A stretch of 64,000 nt of DNA from Lasiosphaeris hirsuta (Eukaryota; Ascomycota; Sordariomycetes; Sordariales; Lasiosphaeriaceae). Of this stretch, positions 1-11,361 are shown piece after piece (the first letter of the stretch is position 1; each line of letters starts with the position of its first letter). Location: NCBI GenBank assembly GCA_030549175.1, contig JAUKUA010000007.1:1240001-1304000 (forward strand), read 5' to 3'. A program made the translations under genes and the position numbers. The notes beneath the pieces are model-generated. The model ran no database searches and was not told the DNA's origin. It saw nothing but the letters and a program-made list of their open reading frames with translations.

Positions 1-2206
1 CCAGGGCGCAAACATGGGCCTCCTCAAGACTGTTTTCGAGGTGAACCTGCAGATCTTCCTCAAGGACAGACAGTAAGTGCTTGTCATTGCGCCAGGGGTA
101 GTGGAGCATCGCGCATTAACCCCTGTCTTCAGATCTCAGACCCGATCCCTCCTATTCTTCGTAATTCGCGACCACATCGGGACCACGCCCCTTTCCAACT
201 TACGCAACACCTTGGTCCAAGACTTGACGAAAATCTGGTCCTCCATCTCCAAGCCACAGGGATTGGAGAACTCTAAGATCGACGACTACTTTGACTTCGC
301 CTTTGCCGCCCTCCCCCACAAGATCCTCCAACCGGAGAAGTTCATCACCGAGGTTGAAAGACTCGGCACTCGGTTTACAGCGGGTCACCGCTCAACCAAG
401 GATCAGGAGTTTGTGGGCGGTGTGTTCCTGCCGGAATACCACCGGAGGATACCTGCAGATGGCCTGTCAATATACGCGGAAGGCGTCTGGGACCAAATTG
501 TCAACAACAAAGACCTCGACTTGCCCACCCAGCAAGAACTGCTCGCCCAATTCCGATGCGACGAGATCCTACGCGAGGTGCTCGTACCATTCGACACTGT
601 TATTGCCCCGCTTGAGGAACAACAGGCCGAGGCAACACGCTCTGGAAAGACTTCTGTGCTGCCAGATCTAGGAATTACTGGAGCTGCAGCTCGCGAGAAG
701 TGCGTCAAGGCGTTCGAGACGCAAGCTAGCAGGTATCACAAGGGCGTCTACACGGTAAAGCGTACCGAGCTCGAGACCAAGATCGACGCGCGCCTCAAGG
801 CTCTCTACCAGGGACAACTGTCGGCAGCGCACAAGGCCGGAGTGATGGCGTTTAGTGACGCGGTCACGCACTCGGTCAAAGCTGGCCAAAAGGCGGGGGG
901 CTCGTACGAGTTTGCCGAGATTGTCGAGAAGCAGAAGCGCAAGACATTGGATATCTTCAAGAAGGAGGCACAGAGCTTGTCCATTCCTGGTGTGGCGTGG
1001 TCCAACTTCAAGCCGCAATACCGCCTGTTCGAAACGGAGCTGAATGAGGTCAGTGCGCGGCTGCGTAAGGAGGAGATGCGACGGTTGGCTATCCGCGTCG
1101 AGCGGTGGGTCAAGTCCCGTCTTGGTGACGCTATCGGCCTGGAATTCAACAAGCTCGGCTCTGGTAGGGGCGGAACCGGCGCACCTGAGACGGGCGAGAA
1201 GCCCCCAACGGAGAAAGACCTGTGGGACCGGGTTTGGAATGCCTTTATCGGCATTGTCAAGGACGCCGAGACCAGGTTCGCCGACAGGGCTAAGAGCTTC
1301 GACGCGACCCCAGACGAGGTCCAGATTGGACTCTGGCGGTTGCGACGCAAGAGTTGGGTGGCGCTGAGGGAGAGGATTGATGAAGAGGTTATGGAGAGCA
1401 ATATTTTGATGAAGCTGCGTGAGAACTTTGAGGACAAATTCCGCTACGACGAGGAGGGTGTCCCCCGTATTTGGCGTCCCACCGACGACATCGAAGGCAT
1501 CTACACTCGGGCGCGCGAATCAACGCTCGGACTGATACCGCTTTTGTCCAGGTTCAGGTTAATGGAGACGTATGCTCCTCCGGACTTGCCGGGCTTCGTC
1601 GGGGTGCAGCCTACCGGCGCTGAGGCGGAGGACGAAGAAGATCTGGCTCCTATCGGTGGTGTCGACGAGGAGGAAGGCAAGAGTCTGGAGGAGGAGATGA
1701 CAGTTCTCAGTGAGAGCAAGAGGCAAGACCTGGTGGTCAGGTTTAAGAAGATGGCTGATGGAGTCTATGTGGAAGCCAAGAGGAGCGCGATTGGCGGCAT
1801 CACGCAGGTGCCGCTTTACTTCTACGTCATCCTCTTGGTTCTAGGGTGGAACGAGATCGTCATGAGTAAGTATCCGTCCTTCTTGGGCATAGAGACCTTG
1901 CTAACACGTTTGTCTCTAGTCTTGCGGAACCCAATGTTGTTTGTGCTCATCCTCCTCATGGGCGGTGGAACCTACGTTGCATATACGTTGAATCTACTCG
2001 GCCCCATGATGCAGATGAGTGGTGCGGCGTACCAACAAGCTCTCGAGATCGGCAAGGAGAAGTTGCGGGAGTTTGTAGCAAACAACGACATGGCAAGGCA
2101 AGCCATCGCCATGCCGGCCAGGGGTAGCGATCCAATCGGCCTTGACACATTGGATAGCCAGGGGAAGAAGAAGCAGCGGCCCATAGACGACGATGATGAT
2201 ATCTAA
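1..2206 (+). CDS. SEY1: Sey1/RHD3-family ER-fusion GTPase, 3' part
   Basis: The gene enters from the left edge, so the N-terminal GTPase core is missing. Three exon pieces are visible: to 72, 133-1865 and 1920-2206, with GT-AG introns at 73-132 and 1866-1919. The second intron is 54 bp and stopless, so the frame also reads through it unspliced. The first codons read [18 protein letters not shown], then [16 protein letters not shown], which holds the RD motif used for guanine recognition in atlastin/RHD3/Sey1 proteins. A long helical region follows, then two closely spaced hydrophobic segments (around [19 protein letters not shown] and [13 protein letters not shown]) and a tail ending in DDDDDI. 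This order fits Sey1, which fuses ER tubules homotypically; the paired segments would form the membrane hairpin. The 3' end faces the RNase H2 gene across 212 bp. Confidence 0.93.
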
Positions 2207-2418
2207 ACACGACAAATTAGGCAGGGGTCGGGAGCCTCGAGATTTATACACGGGTTTTGATATAGGTTGGGTTTGTTTGCGTGCGTTGCATCAGTTGGCG
2301 ATCCGCTCTTAGGGCGTGTAGGATATCATGTCTATGGCGACGTCCAAACTCCTCAACTCCGAGGCTATAATACAGTAATGATTCACATGTCGTGTCCAAC
2401 AGAGGTGAGAAATTCCCT

Positions 2419-3495
2419 TCAAAATGCCTCCAGTCCAGCTGGGGTACCAAACCATGACCCTAACTCATCCACGTCCTTTTCCTGGTCCTTGGAGACGAAA
2501 AAGTCTGTGACGCGGTGTGAATCGCCTTCATCTTCAGCAGGCCAGTCCACCTTGACAGCACCTCCCTTCGTTGCTTCCATCAAATCTTTTGCTGTGCCCC
2601 AACTAAACCTGCACTCGGGTCCCCAGCCAAAGACGGGGTGCATATTCCCCTTCAACCAGGACGAACACCTCTGGTCAGAAGGATATCCCGACCCCCAGCC
2701 CATAGCCTCGTCCTCTGCCTCCTCCCCTCCCTCGGCAACCCCCTTCCCCCTCGCCTTCCACAGCGTCTCGAGCGCCGCGTCCCTCGTCACCTTGGCGCAC
2801 ACGCTTGCCGCGCTGACGCACGGGTACAGGCTGTCGGCCTTCTTGGCGACGGTGATCTTGGCCGTGGGGAACACGCGCTCTAGCTTCTTCTGGTACACGG
2901 CCGGCTGCCCGATGGTGTCGACGTAGATCTCGCGCACGTTGACGCCCTGCGCGTACACGCCGCGGATCAGCTCCACCGTGGCGTCCATCGCCTGCGCGTT
3001 GAGGTTGTACGTGGCCCCCAGCGGCCGCAGCATGCCTGCGCCGATGTCGCGCGCCGAGAGCGCCGAGATCGCCCACCCGCACGAGGCGAACAGGTCCGTC
3101 GACGGCGTGCACAGCGTCTCCATAAGCGAGGAGCGCACTGCTGGGGTGAGCACCTTCGAGTCGTCGAAGTGGTGCGTCCCGCGGAGTAGTGGGTCTGAGA
3201 GTGGCAGTGGCAGGTAGAAGACCCCGTATACCATCGGCCCCAGCACCGGCCCACGCCCGGCTTCGTCGACGCCCAGCGCGCAGGGCGTGCCGGTGTTGGG
3301 AGCTGGGGCGTCTATTGTCGGTGTTGTTGTTTCGAAGGTTGAGGTTGTTGGTGGGAGGAGGGATGGCGGGACTGCGGAGTAGTGGGTGTAGGAGTCGCCG
3401 CGCAGGAGGGCGGTTTGGTTGACGGAGGGCGGGATGAAGACGCCGGAGACGGGCGTCTCGAGGGCGATGTCTTCGGTCATTGCCGTGTCTTCCAT
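2419..3495 (-). CDS. RNH201: Ribonuclease H2 catalytic subunit A
   Basis: A single-exon reading frame of 358 residues starts at the ATG at 3495; the open frame extends further upstream but carries no recognisable domain there. After a ~75-residue non-conserved N-terminus the type 2 RNase H signature DEAGRGPVLGPMVYG appears, giving the first catalytic Asp-Glu pair. DDSK follows, and later KKADSLYPCVSAASVCAKVTRD, which carries further active-site residues. RNase H2 removes RNA from RNA-DNA hybrids and excises single ribonucleotides from DNA in the nucleus. The gene is divergent from CENP-C with 482 bp between the start codons, so they probably share regulatory sequence. Eukaryotic RNase H2A proteins are about 300-350 residues, so the length is normal. 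An acidic/Gly-rich insertion (EGGEEAEDEAMGWG) near residue 275 looks lineage-specific. Confidence 0.93.
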   Translation of the reverse strand: MEDTAMTEDIALETPVSGVFIPPSVNQTALLRGDSYTHYSAVPPSLLPPTTSTFETTTPTIDAPAPNTGTPCALGVDEAGRGPVLGPMVYGVFYLPLPLSDPLLRGTHHFDDSKVLTPAVRSSLMETLCTPSTDLFASCGWAISALSARDIGAGMLRPLGATYNLNAQAMDATVELIRGVYAQGVNVREIYVDTIGQPAVYQKKLERVFPTAKITVAKKADSLYPCVSAASVCAKVTRDAALETLWKARGKGVAEGGEEAEDEAMGWGSGYPSDQRCSSWLKGNMHPVFGWGPECRFSWGTAKDLMEATKGGAVKVDWPAEDEGDSHRVTDFFVSKDQEKDVDELGSWFGTPAGLEAF

Positions 3496-3977
3496 TTTGC
3501 TGTGGTCTTTGGGTTTGGGCGAGAGTTCGAATGGGAAGTGGTTTTTTCGGATTGGCGCCAAATTCGCACGGTTAAGAGCCAAATCAAAGTCGAAAGCCAG
3601 AAAATTGGTCGCCAAAACGAGTCCGTCCCACTCGTGGTGTTTGGAACGATTGGAGGGGCCAGGCCAGTGGACGAGTTGCATTGAAAGCGCGTCGGCCAAT
3701 GATGTGGCAGAACGTACGAGAAAACGATTAAAAGCGGGCACAAAGAAAAATGACCACAACCCTGGCTCCCGCCCCTGCCAAATCTGTACTGTGTACGCCA
3801 AGTTAGTGTAAACAACGGTTGTGCTTGCATTGCATTTGCATCTCGGCATTCCGCAATCCACAATCCGCAATCCCATCCCACGTCCTCCACTGCTTGGACC
3901 TCCGCCACTTTCCCTCGTCCTCGACCTGTGACGGCGATTTTCGAAACTACGCGACACAAACCCGACTCAATCTCGAG
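3496..3977. promoter_or_regulatory. Bidirectional promoter between RNH201 and CENP-C
   Basis: This 482-bp gap separates two divergent start codons. It holds a perfect palindrome TTGGCGCCAA at 3552-3561, an imperfect relative TTGGTCGCCAA at 3605-3615, and a CCAAT box in GGCCAATGA near 3692. A pyrimidine-rich stretch with repeated CAATCC units lies near 3850-3880, upstream of the CENP-C start. The palindromes resemble E2F/MBF-type G1/S elements, which would suit a replication-linked nuclease and a centromere protein, but that is inference from sequence shape only. Confidence 0.4.
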
Positions 3978-6338
3978 ATGGCGCCCCGGTCGTCGCAACA
4001 GCGGCGCACCATCGGTTCCCAGAGCGAGCATATTCCTGAGCTGGGCGTGACAGGCCGGTTTGTGCACCTCGTGCACCTCATCCACCGACTCCGGCGTGCC
4101 TGTTGAGCTAACCTTTGATGTTGTACACTGCAGCAAGACAGGAATCACCCTTAAAGATACCGGTATCCGCGATGAATTCGGCATGGAACCCCTCGACGCC
4201 CTCTTCTCGTCGCCGCACAAGCCCGACGCCGACGCGACGGGGAGCGAGGACGGCGAGGAATCGGATGAAGATGGTAGCGGGGAGCCGATGGAGCTAACGA
4301 CGAGTACGCCACTCTCCCAAGCTGTCTCATCTCGCGCCGCTTCGCATAGCTAACTCGTTTCTAGATTTGGGAGCCCTGATCAACGGTCATGGCAATAGGC
4401 TTAACCTGCCGTTACCACGCGCCAAATCGCCAGTGAAGACCAGTCTCGGCTCTCCCCCCCAACGCAATCGACATCTTGCGCGCAGCTCTTCGCCGATACA
4501 GGGAACAGTCGTCCGCGAGCGCGAGCCAAAGCCAAGCTCACAACCAAACCGCGAACAACCCAGCACCAAGCGCCGTCTAGATTTTAGCAGCGTGACACCA
4601 GGGGGGCCACACTCGCTATCACAACCAGCAGGGAAGGGGGCACCAAAGCTTGGTGCGCTCAATGGCGCAACGCGGTTGACGAACGGCTACCAACACGAAG
4701 AAGAAGAAGAAGAGGAGGAAGAGGAGGAGGAGGAGGAGGAGGAGGAAGAGGGGGAGGAGGAACCGGGGGAACGGCTTGATGAAGATGACGAGCAGGAAGA
4801 CAACGAGGATGTCAGTCTCTTTATCGAGGAGTCTATGGCCATGCTTTCTGCCGAGACTGCTGAGATCCCAATTGTCCAGGAGAACCAGGATGAAGCCGAG
4901 GAAGAAATCTCCCCCGCTCCAGCCGCCAAGAGAAAGCCGGGTCGGAAACCGGCATCACCAAAAACGACCAAGCAAGGAAAGAACCGCCGTGTTGTAGAGG
5001 AAGAGGAGGAGGAAGTTGAGGATATTGCTCAGTCAGAAGCAGGAGAGGACGAGGTCAATGGCCATGAGAGCGACGGATCAGACGAAGCGATCCTCAGGCC
5101 AAAGAAGAGCGCAGCGAAAGCCGCTCCTCCACCCAAAACCAAGAAAGCCGCAGTATCTCCAGCTGAGCCACGGCCAAGGAAGCGGCGTTCACTAAACACG
5201 GAAGATGCCGCGGACGAAGACGCTGAGCCAGAACGCCAGACCAAGCGGCAGCGCACCGAAACTACCGCTGCGCCTGAGGTAAAGAAGGGGAGAGGGCGGC
5301 CACCCAAGAAGGTCGTCAAAGACGCAGAGCCAGCAGAGGTACTCAAGCCTAGCAAACTGGCCCCGGCAGGAAAGGGCAAAAGGGGACGGAAGCGCAAGTT
5401 GTCTATCCTGCCAGGCGATACCTCACAGGTGATCGTACCACGGGGTCCGCCACTTCCCAAGTCGCGCGGGCTTTTGATCAACCGACGCGAGGTACCCGGC
5501 GATTCTGGTTCTGCCATGATCAGGACACGATCCGGCCGCAACTCGTTCAAGCCGCTGGCGTATTGGCGCAATGAGCATGTCGACTACGATCCCGACGAGG
5601 CCGTGACAGACATGTTTGGAACCAAGAGCCACCCATCCAACTTCCTGCTACCTAGCATCAAGGAGGTAGTCCGCGTTGACGAACCCGAGCGCCAGTTTGC
5701 CAAGCCGTCCCGCAAGGCCTCCTCCAAGCGGGGCGGTAGAGCTAAATCAGCTGTGCGACCACCCAAGAATCGAGGTTACGAGTCGTCTGAAGAAGAGGAT
5801 AACACGCCGGCCGACCCCTGGGAGCGTGACCCGGGCACCATCGACGGACAGGTGGTGTCGTGGCAGGCCGAGCATGAATTCAACCCACCGGCGCTGGATG
5901 AGCTGGTCGACGTCGAGGAGAAGCAGCTGGCGCTCAGCAGCGCAGCCATCGAGACGCAACCAGTTAAGGACTCGACGTTCCAGTACGCCAAAACGCTTAG
6001 CGAGGGTTTCTTCAACGCTGGCGTCGTCGACCTGCCGCCAGGCAGTGAGAAGCGGCCCAAGAACTCGCGCAAAATGTTTATGACCTTCTTCGTGCACACC
6101 GGGCGCGTGCTGGTGACGGTCAACGAGACGAGCTTTCGGATTAGTAAGGGGGGCATGTGGTTTGTGCCCAGAGGTAAGTTACAATCCTCGGAATTGGGGA
6201 GAGGAGATGCTGACGAGGATGGCAGGGAATTACTACAGCATCGAGAATGACTATGACCAACCTGCACGCATATTCTTCTCCCAGGGGTGCGAGGTCGCCC
6301 CACGGCCTTCTCTGGAAGAGGAAGAGGGGCAGGACTAG
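3978..6338 (+). CDS. MIF2: CENP-C/Mif2 centromere protein
   Basis: Four exons: 3978-4057, 4134-4303, 4365-6173 and 6226-6338, all with GT-AG introns. The N-terminus reads GRKTGITLKDTGIRDEFGMEP, then LDALFSSP, the conserved start of fungal CENP-C. Next come PRAKSPVKTSLGSPPQRNR, an uninterrupted run of Glu codons (about 4698-4765), and basic AT-hook-like patches (KKGRGRPPKK, GKRGRKRK). The CENP-C motif lies near RTRSGRNSFKPLAYWRNE (about 5524-5577), which contacts the CENP-A nucleosome. The C-terminus is the cupin dimerisation fold, ending in VPRGNYYSIENDYDQPARIF. It acts at the inner kinetochore. The frame stops at a TAG at 6336-6338, but the same frame stays open to TAA at 6462-6464 for 41 more codons; see findings. 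Confidence 0.93.
4698..4765 (+). repeat. GAA/GAG microsatellite coding poly-Glu in CENP-C
   Basis: A near-pure purine trinucleotide tract of GAA and GAG codons encodes about twenty glutamates inside the disordered region of CENP-C. It is likely to vary in length between strains. Confidence 0.85.
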
Positions 6339-6464
6339 AAGCTCGCCCGGAAACCATCGGCCGGCGGGGGCGTGGGGAAAGAAGACATCTCCATGATTCC
6401 GGCGCCCGACGAAGGCGAGATCCACGATTGGATTGTGCAGTGGCAGGCGAACGTGGAGGACTAA

Positions 6465-7385
6465 TTTTTTAGGATCATGCGGACGAGGGAAAACGGAGGA
6501 GTTGGTGGCTGTCGTTTTGGCATTGGTGCTATTTTCTGGTGGGGGCGGATATGTTTATCTCAGTCTGTTGACTTGTATTCCGTTTGGTTTCACAAGCTCT
6601 GTTCACGGAACTGGGATATTTCCATGATGTGTTATCTGTCTTTTTTTTTCTTTTTTTTTTTTTTCCGTCTTAGTTTCAGGGTTGTATACCACTCGTTTCC
6701 TTGATGTCCTGTGGGCCAAGGATGGATAACACGGAGCATGATTGATGATTTTTAAACTCGAAGCTGGGATTTTGTCTAGGCTGTTCAGACTGGTCGAGGA
6801 TGTTCAACGCAGACATGAGCTACTCCGTGATCGACGGTGTCCGGTGACAATTTCGAGCTTCGAAAGTTGTGGCACATTTTTATACAGACCTCTGTGGGTA
6901 TAGGAGCCCCGTTTCTTCCCTGGTTGATGTTGAGATGAGGCAGCGGATTTGCGTTTGGGAGTGGTCCGCCCTGATTCTCCTGGGAAAGGTTCAAGCCACT
7001 TCTTCTTGTGGCTTTCTGTGCAGTCCTTTCCCGCGGGGCTAAAATTGCAGTGTAATCCGTCAACAATATGTCCGGCCTCATCCTACCTATCTATTGGTGT
7101 GATCCCGCCTCAAGTTAAGCCCCTTGATACTTGGCAAACCACTCCTCGAGCCTGCAACAACGCCACTAACCCTCAGGCACGCAAGCGTGGTCAGAGGCGC
7201 TGTAAGACCCTGACGAGTGTGGTGATTTGATGTCTATTCCAGGAACCAAAATACCCGATGCATCTCGCGTCTAGAGATACTGCTTGCTGCGCAGGACAAG
7301 GCACCTCGCCCTTCACACTCAGCCCAGCACGCCCAAAACTACCCCTAGAGAAAACAACATCAGAGCAACAAAAAGATAAATATGA
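6465..7385. other. Intergenic region downstream of CENP-C
   Basis: No convincing gene is visible. T-rich tracts at about 6642-6663 may belong to the CENP-C 3' end. One copy of the CTAAAATTGCAGTG repeat motif lies at 7039-7052, directly preceded by the palindrome CCCGCGGG. A run of five Ts on the minus strand near 7373-7377 sits just past the tRNA gene and is its probable Pol III terminator. Confidence 0.6.
7039..7052 (+). repeat. Dispersed motif CTAAAATTGCAGTG, copy 1
   Basis: Exact core CTAAAATTGCAGTG, preceded by the palindrome CCCGCGGG. The same core recurs at 55842-55855 and, with one change, at 19901-19914. It matches the terminal sequence of the inverted-repeat element at 56113-56383, so this is probably an eroded end of such an element. 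Confidence 0.6.
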
Positions 7386-7504
7386 TGATCGCACTCAGGA
7401 TTGAACTGAGGACCTTCAGCGGAACACATATTTTTGCCGATGCCTACTGGCTCGATCAGACGAATTTGTTAAGCTGACGTGATAACCAACTACACCATGC
7501 GACC
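7386..7504 (-). tRNA. tRNA-Val (anticodon AAC) with a 45-nt intron
   Basis: On the minus strand the acceptor arm GGTCGCA (7504-7498) pairs with TGCGATC (7393-7387), followed by discriminator A. The D arm reads GTGTAGTTGGTTATCAC. The anticodon stem TCAGC pairs with GCTGA around the loop TTAACA, anticodon AAC (7470-7468). The T arm CTCAG-TTCAATC-CTGAG carries the B box. An intron occupies 7422-7466, starting one nucleotide 3' of the anticodon, the canonical position. The mature length is 74 nt. A T-run follows within 15 nt as terminator. All stems pair well, so it looks functional. Confidence 0.93.
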
Positions 7505-8054
7505 AGATTGTTTTTGTTGAGTTTTCCTCATTCAGATCCATGCCATAGATCGATGTGCTGCTGGCTCAAGCTTTTGATTGGTGTGGAGTTCCCCTTTTGT
7601 GGAGAGCTGTGGCTCCGTAGCAAGCTTCGCGGAGCATCTCCGCACTGGTGGTGGGGATGGATAGGATCAAGCTTCGGAGCGAGCTAACGGACGGCCAGGG
7701 TAGTTCAGGGGCGGTGGAGGGGCAGGGAGCGGATGTTGCCTTTTTTTGGGGGGGGGGGGGGGGGGCGCCCGAGTTTGATGGTGGTAGGTATGCATGCCCA
7801 GCTCGAGTCGGCATCGTAACGGCGAAAAGCAGAAATAATCTAGCGATCCCGCACCCGATGCTTACCGTTCAGAGAGGCTTCGAGGAATGGAAAACTCTCC
7901 ATCACAGTTTCTAAAGAGCTTCTCGGAATGCTGAAGAGTCGGGTATCTGAAAGGGCTTCTCAATGGTGAGGCGAGGAACTTGAAATATGCTTGAGCGTAA
8001 TTGTGATTGTCAGTATTTTATATTTACATGTAGGCCCCAATCATGGTCACAGCC
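7505..8054. other. Intergenic region with an 18-G homopolymer
   Basis: No gene is seen. Positions 7741-7765 hold a T tract followed by 18 uninterrupted Gs, a mononucleotide run whose length may be unstable or mis-assembled. The right side is the 3' flank of the Yme2 gene. Confidence 0.6.
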
Positions 8055-10771
8055 CTAGACCTCCTCGGAGAGAATCTTCTTCAACCCTCGGATCTCGTTC
8101 TCATACACCATAATCTTCTTCTGGCTCGCATGCAGCTTGTCGAGCAAGTAATAAATCCGGTCACGCATCTGGTATGGCTGCGACGGCATGTTCCCGAGCA
8201 CGGTAAGTTCCGTCTCGGCCTTCTCGATGGCCTTGACCTCGATCCCCGCAAGTTCCTGAAGCAGCGCCATGTCCATGCGCGCCTTGACAACATTGTCCTT
8301 GAGCAGGCGGCCGAAGGCTGCCTGGTACACCGGCTTGCCAGCGCGAATGGAGTGCGGCCGTCCGTGGATAGACTTGACGGTGATGAGCTCGGCATTGGCT
8401 AGGCTCTCAAGGGCGGCCTCCCCATTACCGGCACCAGGGGTCTTGGACGACGTAAAGGTATCCGACAGCAACACTTCGTTGTAGCGCAGGCTCTCATTTT
8501 GGGCGATCTGCTTGACCAAGTACCATGCTTGCTCAGTCGACCACCTCTTGTCTCCTTGGCCAGCATCCTTGGTGAGCAGGAACATCCGTAGGATCTCGGA
8601 AGCGCTTTGCTCAATGATGTCTGATACCGCTTTCTTGGGGCTCTGGCCAATCTTCAGTCGGCGGGTAAGCACCTGGAGGTCCGTCAAACGGCCGCCGAGT
8701 TGGTCGATGCATTCGTCTAGCTCCTGGAGGTCCTCGCGGCGCTTCTTCTCTGATTGAGATGATCCGGAAGCTTCTTCCGGGCTCTTCTCGATGCGGCTGT
8801 CATCGGGATCCAGCTGGGAAACCACAAACTGTTTGGCGACATCGGGCGACAAGTCCCCCAGCGTTACCTGGTGGAAGACACGATCGGGGAGTGATTTTGA
8901 CAACGACTTCGAATAGGAGGTATCGTTTGTCAGAAATACAACGTGAGCGGCATTGGACTGCACGAGCGCTGCTGCCCAATCAGCAATCTTTTCGTAAACA
9001 ATGCCCTTCTCTTCATTCTTGTGGAGGAAGCTGTCAATGACAACAACTGCTCGCCGTTCTGGGTGCGCCTCGAGGTAAGCATCCTCCGAGAGGGCTGCAT
9101 CTTTGTCGCTCTCTTTCTTGTCAGCGAGCGAGACTTCCTTGAGCGCCGATGCCGTGACCTGGAGGATCTTGACGAGCTGCGATTCGAGGTTTTCCGAGAA
9201 GCTAGCCTTGACACCTGTGGTGCTTTGTATCGCGAGGTCGACTAGACTGCTGATGTTATTGGTCCAGGAAAAGACTGGGCGGTAACCGACTTGGGCGGCA
9301 AGCTTCTTGAGTGTCCCGGCCTCGCCTCTCGCTTCCACAACGGGCTTGCAGTCCAAGACCAGAACATCCCTACGCCCCTCGAGGACTTGGTCAAGGATAA
9401 GCTCCCTCTTTCCCGAGCCCCTAGGCCCATGGACTACCACGAATGTGGCCGTAGCTTCCAGTAAGCTGTTCTGAATCGAGTCGATGACGTCTTTCCGGTG
9501 GGTTACCAAGGCATTAAGACCTGCCTGGTCGCCCTTATGCCTCCGGAAAGCAAGAATGTCAGAAGTTTGACGCTTAAACCACTTGTACAACCTGCTGTTA
9601 GTGAACTCGAAGATGCGTTGTACATGGGCCTGGCCCGAGGTTAGCAATATCCGAGGAACATGCCCGAGGGTTCGTACCTTGACAAAGAACTCGCGGATGG
9701 GGTCAAAGACGGCAACGGTGAATGCGGCTAGGAAGCCAGCAATGATGGGGATGACGATGCGGGGGTGGTTAGTGATCCAGTCCCAGATATGGTGAGGCTT
9801 TACACGCTGCTCATAGGCGAGACGGAGCCGGGTCACACTCTTGCTGCCTTCCTCCTGAAGGAGATAACCATGCAAGCAGTTCCTCGCCATGATGGCATCT
9901 CTGACCAAAACAAAGTCGACGTGTGCAAACTGTGGTAGGACCTTGGAGTCGGAGGGTTGAGAGGTAATATCAGCGATCTTTCCGTATCTGCGGAAAATGC
10001 TATAGAGTGTTTCCTGGGAGAGTTCCGAGGGGGCCTGGTCATCTGAAGAGGCCACAAACTCGACTCTGATACGGCTTTTTGGGAAACGGTAAAGGTCTTC
10101 TAACCAAGGGCGACCCCGTACTAGTCCCGTCTTGATCCCTAGAAAAGGATTGAACCAGGGCTTGATCGGTTGCTCCTCAAGTTGTTTGCCGAGCAGGTCT
10201 AGGAAAGCTGTGAGTAAGAGGGACATGATGAGAGGGCCACAGCCAAAAGCTACCTTCGATTTCGGATGCGGTAATTTCATTTGGATGGGTGAACTTGACA
10301 AAAGCGCCGCCGTCCTTGAGTCGAGGAATGATTTCGGTGACATTGATGGGGGTATTCTTAGGTATTGCCTTCTTTACCAGGTTGATTGGGTCGAGTAAGC
10401 CCCGTGAATAGTCCTCGAGCTGCTTGTGGAGCTCGGAAATATCACGTCTCGTCGACCACGGGCGCCAGAGCATGATAGGGGTGAGCTTCAGTGGGAAGAG
10501 GTCTGGGCCAGAGATGAGCTATGTGAATGCCATACGCGACACAGGGGGACTCACTGTCGAAGAACAGGATTGACTCATTAGAGGCGGTTTGAATGTGCCC
10601 GCTCTTCTTGTCCTCAGAGAGAGTACTTTCCCATCTTTGAGTTTGAAGCGACGGCCTACCATTTCTCAAAAGAGGTCGACGGGGATTGACATTTGCAATG
10701 CATCTGGCCGTCATTGGCACTGCCAGACCCCGGAGGCCGGCTGGCCGGAGGAGCGTACGTCCTGGGATCAT
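8055..10771 (-). CDS. YME2: Mitochondrial inner-membrane protein Yme2/RNA12-like
   Basis: Four exons on the minus strand: 10771-10555, 10502-10254, 10207-9678 and 9629-8055, giving 856 residues, close to yeast Yme2 (850). The N-terminus MIPGRTLLRPAGLRGL is rich in Arg and lacks acids, like a mitochondrial presequence; I chose this Met over one 48 bp upstream for that reason. Then come FFDNLFPLKLTPI, an RRM-like domain (about residues 200-285, KSRIRVEFVAS onward), one membrane segment (IVIPIIAGFLAAFTVAVF, about 305-323), and a P-loop domain with Walker A GPRGSGK near residue 400 and a hydrophobic Walker-B-like strand RAVVVIDSF. Yme2 is linked to mtDNA escape and nucleoid organisation. The intron at 9630-9677 is 48 bp and stopless, so an unspliced model also reads through. 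Divergent from the Emi1-like gene. Confidence 0.92.
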
Positions 10772-11361
10772 TGCTTCATGATACAGACAAGCCAGCTGGC
10801 AGAGGTGATAATTTGGCACACGGTCGCGCGCACTGCTGGGGTAAGGTTTTAAGTCAGCTTTGGCACGCTGAATCCATCAAATTAATTGGGATTTTACCTT
10901 GGGGGGAACGAGCGAGAGAGTATGGGGTTGAGGATGAAAGGATTCAAGACGACGAATCCAACATTCCACCGTGCTCTCAGTTGGAATGCGCGCCAGAGCA
11001 CCTCGGTGAGGTCATCGAAGCCACCTGCCAAGCAAAGCCAAAACAGCCATGGAAGCAGCGCGGATTGAGCCGAACGCCCCCACATCAACAGCCAAGCTCC
11101 AATCAAACCCCACTTGATTGGACAAGGCGGCGCGCTGCCGCACCTGCCTCACTGCAGCTCTTTGACGCCGGATCACGAGACTCTCCCCCAAACGGCCAAC
11201 CGCAACACCACACCACACCACTATCTGCAAGCAGCTGCCCCTCGCTTCCCCTCTCTGCTTCCTCACTCCTCGACCACCGACTCACCAATTCCCAAAACCC
11301 AACTCAAGTGGATCCAACTCAAACGTCTCCATCAGAGTATTCCACCCCCAAATCCGACACA
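10772..11361. promoter_or_regulatory. Divergent promoter between YME2 and the Emi1-like gene
   Basis: A 590-bp intergenic gap lies between two divergent genes whose products both appear mitochondrial. I see no clear TATA box. Pyrimidine-rich stretches and CAACACCACACC-type repeats precede the + strand start. Co-regulation is inferred from the arrangement only. Confidence 0.4.

Noticed and set aside
10693..11361. Extension of the Emi1-like frame upstream to 10693
   Set aside because: The extension crosses the start of the divergent YME2 gene, is unlike protein sequence, and the family starts near MGWFW.
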